A DNA stretch of 37,794 nt from Mycolicibacterium pyrenivorans (GTDB taxonomy: Bacteria; Actinomycetota; Actinomycetes; Mycobacteriales; Mycobacteriaceae), in the NCBI RefSeq assembly GCF_025821625.1, contig NZ_JACKSH010000144.1, positions 1 through 37,794 on the forward strand, written 5' to 3'. Numbering within the stretch: position 1 is the first letter of the stretch; each line of letters begins with the position of its first letter. A model generated the notes under the pieces. That model worked only from the letters and a program-made list of their open reading frames with translations, made no database searches and was not told where the DNA came from. Positions 17,226 to 24,885 of this stretch are shown piece by piece. Position numbers and translations under genes: made by a program.

Positions 17226-18284
17226 CCCACGGCGCCAGGGGTCCCGCAGGAATCCGGTCAGCACCGCCGCCATTGCGGGGATCGCATCCACGGCGATGAC
17301 CTCGTATCCGTGGGTGCTCAGCGTCGGCAGGCACAGCAGCGCCGCCTTGGGCGTCAGCGCACTTGCCTTGGCGTGCGAAGCATCGGATTCGAAGGCGCCG
17401 AGCACCGCCGCCTGGGGCGCGAGGCCCAGTTCGTCGGCCATGTCCATGAGCCGGTCGGCCACAGACTTGTCGTAGACACACAGCGCGTCGCTGTAGGCGA
17501 CGATCGGGCCGCCGCCGACCGTCTTGTCGTACTCCGGCTCGGTGGGTCCCACCTCGAGGGCGAGGGTGAGTTCGCCGGGCAGGGTGCGGCTGGCGTATCC
17601 GCCGCCGACGCCGCCGATCTCCTCGTTCGTCGTGAACACGAAGTACACGTCGCCCGACGGGGCCGGGCCGGCGTGCAGAGTGCGGGCGCAGCACAGCAGC
17701 GCGGTCATCGGCGCCCGGTCGTCCATGAAGTAGCAGCCGAGGTAGTCGTTGCCGACGTCGATCAGCGTGCGCTTGCTGCGGTCGACGCAGACCCGGGTAC
17801 CCGGACCGACCCCTGCATGGCTCAGTTCCTCGAGGGTGAGCCCCGTGAACACGTAGACGTCCGGCCAATCCAGCGCCTTGTCACCCTGATCGGGTTTTCT
17901 GGCCCAGATGCGGGGACTCTCCGGCGTGGTGTGTTCCGAGCCCAGCGCCAGCACCCCGCACAGGGTCTTGCGCTGCCCCAGCACGGCGACCGGGCCCAGC
18001 CCGAAGTTCGCCGGGTACATCGTGCCCAGCGGGGTCAGGTGCAGCGTGCCGTCGGATTCCACGCGCTTGACCAGCATGGACAGCTCGTCCATGTGCACCA
18101 TCACCCGCACCGGAGGCTCGTCGCCGCCCCGGATGACGCCGATCAGGTTGCCCGCGGGATCCACCCACGTCTCGTCGACGACCGGGTCCAGCTCGCGCAG
18201 GCAGACGTCGCGGACCGCCTCCTCCTGCCCGCAGGGCCCGTAGGCCAGCAGCAGCTCCTGCAACAGGTGTCGGTACTCGGGCAC
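17214..18284 (-). CDS. M42-family metallo-aminopeptidase
   Basis: The protein is 356 aa from GTG 18284, matching the usual 340-360 aa. The frame continues to 18317, toward the divergent gene. Two-metal aminopeptidase residues are visible: His-x-Asp in MVHMDEL, the bridging Asp in YFMDDRAPM, the Glu pair in TNEEIGGVG, and a late His in PTLSTHGYEV. The fourth ligand position has Glu (LALEVGPTEPE) where many M42 enzymes have Asp. It would trim N-terminal residues from peptides in the cytosol, as a large oligomer if like TET or FrvX. It overlaps the TetR gene convergently by 12 bp and stands 53 bp from the divergent DUF72 gene. I do not recall it in the M. tuberculosis mce1 neighbourhood. Confidence 0.88.
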   Translation of the reverse strand: MPEYRHLLQELLLAYGPCGQEEAVRDVCLRELDPVVDETWVDPAGNLIGVIRGGDEPPVRVMVHMDELSMLVKRVESDGTLHLTPLGTMYPANFGLGPVAVLGQRKTLCGVLALGSEHTTPESPRIWARKPDQGDKALDWPDVYVFTGLTLEELSHAGVGPGTRVCVDRSKRTLIDVGNDYLGCYFMDDRAPMTALLCCARTLHAGPAPSGDVYFVFTTNEEIGGVGGGYASRTLPGELTLALEVGPTEPEYDKTVGGGPIVAYSDALCVYDKSVADRLMDMADELGLAPQAAVLGAFESDASHAKASALTPKAALLCLPTLSTHGYEVIAVDAIPAMAAVLTGFLRDPWRRGSGA

Positions 18285-18337
18285 GCCTGTAGCGATTGCC
18301 GTTGCCCGGATCCTCAAACGCGGGTACCCCGGCTGAC

Positions 18338-19066
18338 GTGACGGTCCGCATCGGCACCTCCGGGTGGTCCTACAACCACTGGATCGGTGTCCTCTACGAA
18401 CGCGGGCTGCCTGCGGCGCGCCGGCTGGAGCGCTACGCCGCCGAATTCGACACCGTCGAGCTCAACGGAAGCTTCTACCGCTGGCCGCCCGACGCCTGGT
18501 TCGCACGGTGGCGTGACCAGCTGCCGCCGGGGTTCGTGATGGCGGTCAAGGCCGCACGGGGTCTCACCCACGCCCGCCGGCTGCGCTCGCCGGAGGTGTG
18601 GGTCGAACGCCTGGAACGCGGGCTTGCGCAACTCGGCGACCGGGCGGGTCCGGTGCTCGTGCAGCTGCCGCCGACGCTGGAGCGCGACGAGGCCCTGCTC
18701 GAACATTTCCTCCGCGCGACGCCGCCGGCCATCCCGGTCGCCGTGGAGTTCCGCCACCCCTCCTGGGATGCGCCGAGCGCTTACGAGATCCTCGAAAAGC
18801 ACGGCGCCGCATACGTCGTCATGAGCGGAGCCGGCCTGCCGTGCATCCTCAAGGCGACGGCGCGGTTCGTGTACGTGCGGCTGCACGGCCCCGACCCGGG
18901 CGCGATGTACGGCGGCTCCTACAGTCCCGACGACCTGCGGTGGTGGGCGGAGCGAATCCGCGAGTGGGTCGATCAGGGCCGCGACGTCCTCGTGTACTTC
19001 AACAACGACCTCGGCGGCAACGCCGTGCGCAACGCCCGCGACCTGCGGGCCGAACTCGCTGGCTGA
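18338..19066 (+). CDS. DUF72 domain protein (YecE-like TIM barrel)
   Basis: The protein is 242 aa from GTG 18338 and opens with TVRIGTSGWSYNHWIGVLY, the classic first strand of DUF72. Other family blocks are TVELNGSFYRWP, FVMAVKAARGLTHARRL, VEFRHPSW and VYFNNDLGGNAVRNARDL near the end. The fold is a TIM barrel related to sugar isomerase/endonuclease-like enzymes, but no biochemical role is established. An alternative TTG start at 18296 gives 14 extra residues without support. The gene is divergent from the M42 peptidase, and 42 bp separate its stop from a small DUF3349-like ORF. Confidence 0.9.
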   Translation: MTVRIGTSGWSYNHWIGVLYERGLPAARRLERYAAEFDTVELNGSFYRWPPDAWFARWRDQLPPGFVMAVKAARGLTHARRLRSPEVWVERLERGLAQLGDRAGPVLVQLPPTLERDEALLEHFLRATPPAIPVAVEFRHPSWDAPSAYEILEKHGAAYVVMSGAGLPCILKATARFVYVRLHGPDPGAMYGGSYSPDDLRWWAERIREWVDQGRDVLVYFNNDLGGNAVRNARDLRAELAG

Positions 19067-19108
19067 CGCAGGTTTCATGACGGCGCGCAGCGGGTGCCTA
19101 ACCGCGCC

Positions 19109-19234
19109 ATGAAGCCGTCTCGAATCCTGACCAAGGTGCAGGCGTTCCTGCGGGCGGGCTACCCGGCGGCCGCGCCACGGCAGGGGTACGTCACCGCGCT
19201 GGCGCTGTTGCCGCCGTCCTCGACGAGGGGATGA
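19109..19234 (+). pseudogene. DUF3349 N-terminal fragment or small coupled ORF
   Basis: ATG 19109 opens a 41-codon frame whose first 32 residues (AFLRAGYPAAAPRQGYVTAL after a basic helix) resemble the start of mycobacterial DUF3349 proteins, normally about 100 aa. The similarity ends at ALALL and the frame stops shortly after. In the next frame, which is the one used by the channel gene, the sequence continues VLDEGMTAAL, plausible as a decayed continuation of the domain. The TGA overlaps the ATG of the MscS gene as ATGA. It may be a truncated relic that now supplies translational coupling to mscS, or a short real protein. Both readings are inference. Confidence 0.45.
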
Positions 19235-20058
19235 CGGCCGCCCTGGGCCACCGGTTCCTCACCACGGGCCTGCACATCGCCCTGGTGGTGATGTTCGCGA
19301 TCCTGGCCACCCGGGCGATCCGGTGGGGCGCCGCACGCCTCGGCCGGCGCCTCGCCGAGGCCGACGACCGCGACCCGACGGTCCGCTCCGAGCGGGTCAA
19401 GCACCGTCAGGCCGTCGCATCGGTGATCTCCTCGGTGGCGATCGGCCTGATGTACATCGGCGTGGCCATCGACATCGCGGGTCGACTCAGCCTGCCCGTG
19501 GGCTCACTCGTCGCACCGGTCGCGGTGATCGGCGCCGCACTCGGTTTCGGGGCGCAGCGGCTCGTCGCGGACCTGCTCAGCGGATTCTTCGTGATCACCG
19601 AAAAGCAGTACGGCTTCGGCGATCTGGTGGAGTTGACGGTGTCCACCGGCGGGACGGCGACGGGGACGGTCGAGTCCGTCACGTTGCGGGTCACGACGTT
19701 GCGCACGAGCGAGGGTGAGGTGTACACGATCCCGAACGGGATGATCGCCAAATCCTTGAATCTGTCCAAGGATTGGGCCCGCGCCGTGGTCGACATCCCG
19801 GTGCCCGCCTCGGCCGACATCACCCACGTCAACGAGGTACTGCGCGGCGTTTCCGCGGCTGCGATGGAGGACGACACGTTGCCCGAACTGTTGCTCGACG
19901 AGCCGCAGTTGATGGGTGTGGAGAGCATCCAGGTCGACACCGTCAACATGCGGATGGTGGCGCGCACGCTGCCCGGCAAGCAGTTCGAGGTGGCCCGGCG
20001 GCTGCGCGCGCTCGTGGTGTCGGCGCTGCGCAGGGAGGGCATCGCGACGGCGGCATGA
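19231..20058 (+). CDS. MscS-type small mechanosensitive channel
   Basis: The 275-aa protein has two or three membrane helices (about 13-33, 65-84, 90-115). The pore-lining helix is followed by the family block ALGFGAQRLVADLLSGFFVITEKQYGFGDLVE. The beta domain contains VTLRVTTLRTSEGEVYTIPNG and then a cytoplasmic alpha/beta region. It should open under membrane tension and release solutes on osmotic downshock. The ATG has a G-rich stretch right in front and overlaps the stop of a DUF3349-like ORF, suggesting coupling. It is shorter than many mycobacterial MscS proteins and lacks a cyclic-nucleotide domain. It lies just upstream of the TB18.5 homologue. Confidence 0.92.
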   Translation: MTAALGHRFLTTGLHIALVVMFAILATRAIRWGAARLGRRLAEADDRDPTVRSERVKHRQAVASVISSVAIGLMYIGVAIDIAGRLSLPVGSLVAPVAVIGAALGFGAQRLVADLLSGFFVITEKQYGFGDLVELTVSTGGTATGTVESVTLRVTTLRTSEGEVYTIPNGMIAKSLNLSKDWARAVVDIPVPASADITHVNEVLRGVSAAAMEDDTLPELLLDEPQLMGVESIQVDTVNMRMVARTLPGKQFEVARRLRALVVSALRREGIATAA

Positions 20059-20088
20059 GGCGCCCGCGCCGATCGCTATGCTCAGCCA

Positions 20089-20529
20089 ATGCCGCTGGTG
20101 AGTAAGACAGTCGAGGTCGCGGCCTCCGCCGAGTCGATCATGGCGATCGTCGCCGACTTCGAGAGCTACCCGCACTGGAACGAGGAGATCAAGGGCTGCT
20201 GGGTGCTGGCCCACTACGACGACGGGCGCCCGAGCCAGTTGCGGCTCGACGTCGTGGTGCAGGGCCAGGCGGGCACGTTCATCACGGCGGTCTACTACCC
20301 CGGCGAGAACCAGATCTACACGGTGCTGCAGCAGGGCGACCACTTCGACAAGCAGGAGCAGCGGTTCTCGGTGGTGCCGATGGGACCGACGTCGCTGCTG
20401 ACGGTGGACCTCGACGTCGAGACGAAGCTGTCGCTGCCCAAGCCGATGGTGAAGAAGGCGATCGGCGACACGCTGGACTACCTCGCCGACAACCTCAAGA
20501 GTCGTGCCGAGCACCTCGGAGCCACGTAG
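20089..20529 (+). CDS. TB18.5: SRPBCC/START-like protein, TB18.5 (Rv0164) homologue
   Basis: The protein is 146 aa. It has the polyketide-cyclase/START-like pattern: an N-terminal strand, the DFESYPHWNEEIKGCWVL helix-loop segment, alternating beta strands and a long C-terminal helix ending in YLADNLKSRAEHLG. The fold forms a cavity for hydrophobic ligands. The match to M. tuberculosis Rv0164 (TB18.5) is strong from memory, and in both genomes it converges on mce1R. A lipid-binding or carrier role beside a lipid importer is attractive but not shown. It is 30 bp after the MscS gene and 6 bp from the convergent mce1R stop. Confidence 0.9.
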   Translation: MPLVSKTVEVAASAESIMAIVADFESYPHWNEEIKGCWVLAHYDDGRPSQLRLDVVVQGQAGTFITAVYYPGENQIYTVLQQGDHFDKQEQRFSVVPMGPTSLLTVDLDVETKLSLPKPMVKKAIGDTLDYLADNLKSRAEHLGAT

Positions 20530-20535
20530 CCGGGC

Positions 20536-21222
20536 TCACCTCCACAGCCCGACCTGGCCCAGCCAGGCGAGCAGCCGCGCGAGGCCGTCGGTGAACTGCC
20601 CCTCGGTCAGGTCGACGACGGTCGCGACGTCGCGGCGGCGCAGCGCCGCGATCAGCTTCTCGTGGCTGGCCACCGCGGTCGCGCCCCACGTGGGGTCCGT
20701 CGCGAACAGCTGCGGGGGCAGATAGCGCGCGGCGTGCAACAGAAACCACGCCAGCTTGATCCGCCCCGAGGCCCGGTTGAACGCGCGGTGGAACGCGAAC
20801 TCCGCCAGCGCGATCGCCTCGGGTTCCTGCCGCTCGACAGCCGAAGCCAGCGCCGCGTTGAGCACCTCGAGTTCGTCGATCTGTGCGTCGGTGATGCGCC
20901 GGGCGGCGGTGACCGCCAGTTCCTGGGCGATCGTCGACTGAAGCCAGAAGATGTCCTCGATGTCGTTCCGTGACAGCGGCACCACCCGGTGTCCGCGATG
21001 GGGTTCGAGCTCGACCATTCCCTCGCCGCGCAACGTCCGCAGGGCTTCCCGCACCGGGGTGATGCTGACCCCCAGCCGGGCAGCGGTCTCGTCGAGGCGG
21101 ATGAACGTATCGGGGCGCAGGACGCCGGTCATGATCTCGGCGCGCAGGCGGGAGACCACTTCGTCGGACAACTGCTCCCGGCGCAACGCTCCGGCGAGGG
21201 GCGTCCCGGTCGGGGCGTTCAT
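20536..21222 (-). CDS. mce1R: GntR/FadR-type regulator of mce1, Mce1R (Rv0165c)
   Basis: The protein is 228 aa from ATG 21222, which has GGAAGGGGACGAG as ribosome-binding site; the frame extends to 21303 without support. The N-terminal winged HTH of the GntR family runs from LSDEVVSRLRAEIMTGVLRP through LGVSITPVREALRTLRGEGM. The C-terminal FCD domain includes AEFAFHRAFNRAS, whose His/Asp positions bind metal in related proteins. It is divergent from fadD5, the first mce1 gene. The M. tuberculosis orthologue is a repressor of the mce1 operon and is thought to respond to fatty-acid signals. A TTGAT-N5-ATCAA repeat between the two genes is a candidate target. Confidence 0.94.
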   Translation of the reverse strand: MNAPTGTPLAGALRREQLSDEVVSRLRAEIMTGVLRPDTFIRLDETAARLGVSITPVREALRTLRGEGMVELEPHRGHRVVPLSRNDIEDIFWLQSTIAQELAVTAARRITDAQIDELEVLNAALASAVERQEPEAIALAEFAFHRAFNRASGRIKLAWFLLHAARYLPPQLFATDPTWGATAVASHEKLIAALRRRDVATVVDLTEGQFTDGLARLLAWLGQVGLWR

Positions 21223-21305
21223 CTCGTCCGTCCCCTTCCGGCCGTATGGGCGACGGGTTGTCCCGACACCGCCGGGGCCATAGTGTGACCGAGGCAACTT
21301 CATGC

Positions 21306-21320
21306 TTGATCAAATATCAA
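21306..21320. promoter_or_regulatory. Inverted repeat in mce1R-fadD5 gap, candidate Mce1R operator
   Basis: TTGATCAAATATCAA contains 5-bp arms TTGAT and ATCAA around five bases, and the overlapping TTGATCAA is itself a perfect 8-bp palindrome. It is an AT-rich island in GC-rich DNA, 19 bp before the fadD5 ATG at 21339. Its position suits a GntR/FadR-type operator controlling fadD5 and the mce1 operon. Binding is inferred, not shown. Confidence 0.5.
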
Positions 21321-21338
21321 CCAGCCGCAACCCAGCAG

Positions 21339-23000
21339 ATGGAGCAGCCGACGTTGACTCTCGAGCAGCCGTATCTCGCCCGTCGCCAGAACTGGACCAA
21401 CCAGCTTTCCCGGCACGCCCTCATGCAACCTGGCGCCACCGCGCTGAGGTATCTCGGAAAGACGACCACCTGGGGTGAACTCGAACGCCGGGTCACCGCG
21501 CTCGCCGGGGCGCTGCACCGGCGCGGCGTGGATTTCGGCGACCGCGTGCTCATCCTGATGCTCAACCGCCCGGAGTTCATCGAGGCCACCCTGGCGATCA
21601 ACAAACTCGGTGCGATCGCGGTGCCGGTGAACTTCCGGATGACGCCGCCGGACATCGCATTCCTGGTGTCCGACTGCCAGGCCGGTGTCGTCATCACCGA
21701 GCCCGTGCTGGCGAAGGTCGCGACCGCCGTCCGTGACCTCGACGCCACGCTGGGCACGGTCGTCGTGGCCGGCGGCGCCACCGAGGACGGGGATATCGGG
21801 GTCCTCGGCTACGAGGATCTGCTGGCCGAGGACGCGCCATGTCCCGTGGTGGACATCCCCGACGACTCGCCGGCGCTGATCATGTACACCTCGGGCACCA
21901 CCGGCAAGCCCAAGGGCGCGGTGCTCACCCACAACAACCTGAGCGGTCAGGCGATGACGCACCTGTTCACCAACGGTGCCGACATCAACCACGACATCGG
22001 GTTCATCGGGGTGCCGCTGTTCCACATCGCGGGCATCGGCAACACCACCTTCGGACTGCTTCTGGGCCGGCCGACCGTGCTCTACCCGCTCGGTGCGTTC
22101 GACCCGGACGAATTGCTCGACGTGCTGGCGGCCGAGAAGGTGACGGGGATCTTCCTCGTGCCGGCGCAGTGGCAGGCGGTGTGCGCCGTGCAGCGCGCCA
22201 ACCGGCGCAACCTCAAGCTGCGCGTGCTGTCGTGGGGCGCCGCACCCGCGTCCGACACGCTGCTGCGGGAGATGGCCGAGACCTTCCCCGGCGCGCAGAT
22301 CCTGGCCGCGTTCGGGCAGACCGAGATGTCGCCGGTCACGTGCATGCTGTTGGGCGAGGACGCGCTGCGCAAGCTCGGTTCGGTCGGCAAGGTCGTCCCG
22401 ACGGTCTCGGCGCGCATCGTCGACGACGAGATGAACGACGTGCCGGTGGGCCAGGCCGGCGAGATCGTGTACCGGGCGCCCACGCTGATGGCCGGGTACT
22501 GGAACAACCCCGAGGCGACGGCCGAAGCCTTCCACGGTGGGTGGTTCCACTCGGGCGACCTCGTCCGTCAGGACGAGGAGGGTTATATCTGGGTCGTCGA
22601 TCGTAAGAAGGACATGATCATCTCCGGCGGCGAGAACATCTACTGCGCCGAGGTGGAGAACGTCCTGGCCGCCCATCCCGACATCGTGGAGGTCGCCGTG
22701 ATCGGTCGCGCGCACGAGAAGTGGGGCGAGGTCCCCGTTGCTGTGGTCGTCGTGCGGAGTTCGCTGGGAGCCGCGGCTGAGGCCGCGATCCAGCTTGCCG
22801 ACCTCGAAGAGTTCCTGACCGCCAGGCTGGCGCGGTACAAGCATCCGAAGGTGCTCGAGATCATCGACGCACTGCCCAGAAACCCCGCGGGCAAGGTCGT
22901 CAAGACGGAACTGAGAATCCGCTTCGGCGGCGGCGAACTCTTTGACGCCCGCGAAAGTTCCGCTCCGCCAACGGTTTCGGCTGGGCCCCAACGGGATTAG
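21339..23000 (+). CDS. fadD5: Fatty-acid-CoA ligase FadD5
   Basis: From ATG 21339 the product is 553 aa, about the length of M. tuberculosis FadD5. Earlier codons to 21246 would place the operator-like repeat inside the gene. The AMP/phosphate-binding loop YTSGTTGKPKG lies at 183-193. Other family blocks are ILAAFGQTEMSPVT, GGWFHSGDL and the hinge WVVDRKKDMIISGGENIY. The invariant acylation Lys is in LPRNPAGKVVKTEL. It activates fatty acids to acyl-CoA using ATP. As first gene of mce1 it probably acts on acids brought in, or recycled, by the Mce1 importer. No conventional Shine-Dalgarno sequence precedes this ATG, so the start deserves care. Confidence 0.95.
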   Translation: MEQPTLTLEQPYLARRQNWTNQLSRHALMQPGATALRYLGKTTTWGELERRVTALAGALHRRGVDFGDRVLILMLNRPEFIEATLAINKLGAIAVPVNFRMTPPDIAFLVSDCQAGVVITEPVLAKVATAVRDLDATLGTVVVAGGATEDGDIGVLGYEDLLAEDAPCPVVDIPDDSPALIMYTSGTTGKPKGAVLTHNNLSGQAMTHLFTNGADINHDIGFIGVPLFHIAGIGNTTFGLLLGRPTVLYPLGAFDPDELLDVLAAEKVTGIFLVPAQWQAVCAVQRANRRNLKLRVLSWGAAPASDTLLREMAETFPGAQILAAFGQTEMSPVTCMLLGEDALRKLGSVGKVVPTVSARIVDDEMNDVPVGQAGEIVYRAPTLMAGYWNNPEATAEAFHGGWFHSGDLVRQDEEGYIWVVDRKKDMIISGGENIYCAEVENVLAAHPDIVEVAVIGRAHEKWGEVPVAVVVVRSSLGAAAEAAIQLADLEEFLTARLARYKHPKVLEIIDALPRNPAGKVVKTELRIRFGGGELFDARESSAPPTVSAGPQRD

Positions 23001-23215
23001 CCGGATGCCAGGCTGTTTTTCTAACGGTTGAGGTGACAATCGCGCCGATGCGGTACAAAGGGCACACCCCATCGGGTACAGTCCTGTGGTCCGACTTGCT
23101 ACCGGCAGGTAGGGAGGCGGTTCTCACACGACCAGGGGTTGGGACTGGAAGGGAGCGTGCGACACGTGCTGCCGGTGCGCTACGCCAGTGACAGGATCGT
23201 CGCGGGAGCCTGCCG
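23001..23215 (+). promoter_or_regulatory. 215-bp non-coding gap between fadD5 and yrbE1A
   Basis: This is the only long gap in an otherwise tight operon. It contains a T-run (CTGTTTTTCT, near 23014), an inverted repeat CTACC-GGCA-GGTAG (23099-23112) and a purine-rich stretch. I see no convincing -35/-10 pair and no credible ORF. In M. tuberculosis the corresponding gap is described as having promoter and regulatory activity, so an internal promoter or mRNA leader is plausible here. Confidence 0.4.
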
Positions 23216-24010
23216 TTGACGACCCCATCGAACCTGACGGGCTACGTGCGCGATCAGACCAGGCCGGCTCTGGAAGCCGTCGGCGGCTTCGTGCGGATGT
23301 GCGTGCTCGTCGGCAAGGCCCTCCCGCGGCCGTTCCAGTGGCGCGAGTTCGTCCTGCAGAGCTGGTTCCTGCTGCGGGTCGCCTTCCTGCCCACCGTGGC
23401 GGTGTCGATCCCGCTCACCGTGCTGCTGATCTTCACGCTGAACATCCTGCTCACCGAGTTCGGCGCCGCCGACATCTCCGGAGCGGGAGCCGCACTGGCC
23501 GCCGTGACCCAGTTGGGGCCGCTGGTGACGGTGCTCGTCGTGGCCGGCGCCGGGTCCACCGCCATCTGCGCCGACCTCGGCGCCCGGACGATCCGCGAGG
23601 AGATCGACGCCCTCGAGGTGCTCGGCATCGACCCGATCCACCGGCTGGTGGCACCCCGGGTGGTCGCCTCCACCTTCGTCGCGATGCTGCTCAACGGCGC
23701 GGTCATCACCATCGGCCTGGTCGGCGGCTTCATCTTCGGCGTGTACCTGCAGAACGTCTCGGCGGGCTCCTATGTCTCCACCCTGACGCTGGTGACCGGG
23801 CTGCCCGAGGTGCTCATCTCGCTGGTCAAGGCCCTTACCTTCGGTCTGATCGCCGGCCTGGTCGGCTGCTATCGCGGTCTGACGGTGGCCGGCGGCGCCA
23901 AGGGCGTCGGAACCGCGGTGAACGAGACGCTGGTGTTGTGCGTCATCGCGCTGTTCGCGGTCAACGTCGTGCTGACCACCATCGGTGTCCGCTTCGGAAC
24001 GGGGAGCTGA
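23216..24010 (+). CDS. yrbE1A: Mce1 permease YrbE1A (MlaE family)
   Basis: The 264-aa protein starts at TTG 23216 with GGGAG nine bases before; no in-frame ATG or GTG lies upstream, and the N-terminus TTPSNLTGYVRDQ fits the M. tuberculosis protein. About five or six membrane helices are present. The MlaE-family cytoplasmic signature is REEIDALEVLGIDPIHRLVA, which contacts the ATPase in Mla/Mce transporters. With YrbE1B it should form the inner-membrane permease of the Mce1 lipid importer, driven by an ATPase encoded elsewhere (MceG; no ATPase gene is in this window). It is followed after 1 bp by yrbE1B, so the two are co-translated. Confidence 0.96.
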   Translation: MTTPSNLTGYVRDQTRPALEAVGGFVRMCVLVGKALPRPFQWREFVLQSWFLLRVAFLPTVAVSIPLTVLLIFTLNILLTEFGAADISGAGAALAAVTQLGPLVTVLVVAGAGSTAICADLGARTIREEIDALEVLGIDPIHRLVAPRVVASTFVAMLLNGAVITIGLVGGFIFGVYLQNVSAGSYVSTLTLVTGLPEVLISLVKALTFGLIAGLVGCYRGLTVAGGAKGVGTAVNETLVLCVIALFAVNVVLTTIGVRFGTGS

Positions 24011-24011
24011 C

Positions 24012-24881
24012 ATGTCGACCGCCGCCGTCCTGCGCTCCCGGTTCCCCCGCGGTGTCGCGACCGCCGAGAAGGTGGCGGGCGCGCCGGCTCGCGGCCTGGA
24101 ATCGATGGGCCACGTCGCCTGGTTCGTCGTCATCGCGATCGGCTCCATCGGCCACGCGCTGCGGTACTACCGCAAGGAGACGCTGCGGCTGATCGCCGAG
24201 ATCGGCATGGGCACCGGTGCGATGGCCGTCGTGGGCGGTACCGTCGCCATCGTCGGTTTCGTCACACTGTCGGGTTCGTCGCTGGTGGCCATCCAAGGCT
24301 TCGCGTCCCTGGGCAACATCGGCGTCGAGGCGTTCACCGGTTTCTTCGCCGCGCTGATCAATGTGCGGATCGCCGCGCCGGTGGTTGCCGGCCAGGCGCT
24401 GGCCGCCACGGTGGGTGCCGGCGCCACCGCCGAGTTGGGCGCCATGCGGATCAGCGAGGAGATCGATGCGCTCGAGGTGATGGGCATCAAGTCGATCTCC
24501 TATCTGGTGTCGACGCGGATTATGGCCGGCTTCATCGTGATCATTCCGTTGTACGCGATGGCCATCATCATGAGCTTCCTGTCGGCACAGGCGACCACGA
24601 CGATTTTCTATGGGCAGTCGACCGGTACCTACGAGCATTACTTCCGGACGTTCCTGCGGCCCGACGACGTGTTCTGGTCGTTCGTCCAGGCCGTGATCAT
24701 CTCGGTCATTGTCATGCTCAACCACTGTTACTACGGCTTCTACGCCAGCGGCGGTCCGGTCGGCGTCGGTGAGGCCGTGGGCCGCTCGATGCGGGCCTCG
24801 CTGATCGCGATCGTGTGTGTGGTCCTGTTCGCCTCGTTGGCGCTCTACGGTGTCGACCCGAACTTCAACCTGACGGTGTAA
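24012..24881 (+). CDS. yrbE1B: Mce1 permease YrbE1B (MlaE family)
   Basis: From ATG 24012, one base after the yrbE1A stop and preceded by GGGGAG, the protein is 289 aa, the same length as I recall for M. tuberculosis YrbE1B. The frame back to 23985 lies in yrbE1A. After a basic head, membrane helices begin near residue 37. The MlaE signature here is SEEIDALEVMGIKSISYLVS. It pairs with YrbE1A as the second half of the permease. The C-terminal half has further helices, with VMLNHCYYGFYASGGPVGVG before the last one. It is followed four bases later by mce1A. Confidence 0.96.
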   Translation: MSTAAVLRSRFPRGVATAEKVAGAPARGLESMGHVAWFVVIAIGSIGHALRYYRKETLRLIAEIGMGTGAMAVVGGTVAIVGFVTLSGSSLVAIQGFASLGNIGVEAFTGFFAALINVRIAAPVVAGQALAATVGAGATAELGAMRISEEIDALEVMGIKSISYLVSTRIMAGFIVIIPLYAMAIIMSFLSAQATTTIFYGQSTGTYEHYFRTFLRPDDVFWSFVQAVIISVIVMLNHCYYGFYASGGPVGVGEAVGRSMRASLIAIVCVVLFASLALYGVDPNFNLTV

Positions 24882-24885
24882 TGCG

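Noticed and set aside
21300..23072. A 590-codon minus-strand frame over fadD5
   Set aside because: Antisense shadow of a confidently identified gene; low-complexity His/Arg/Asp-rich composition and no domain.
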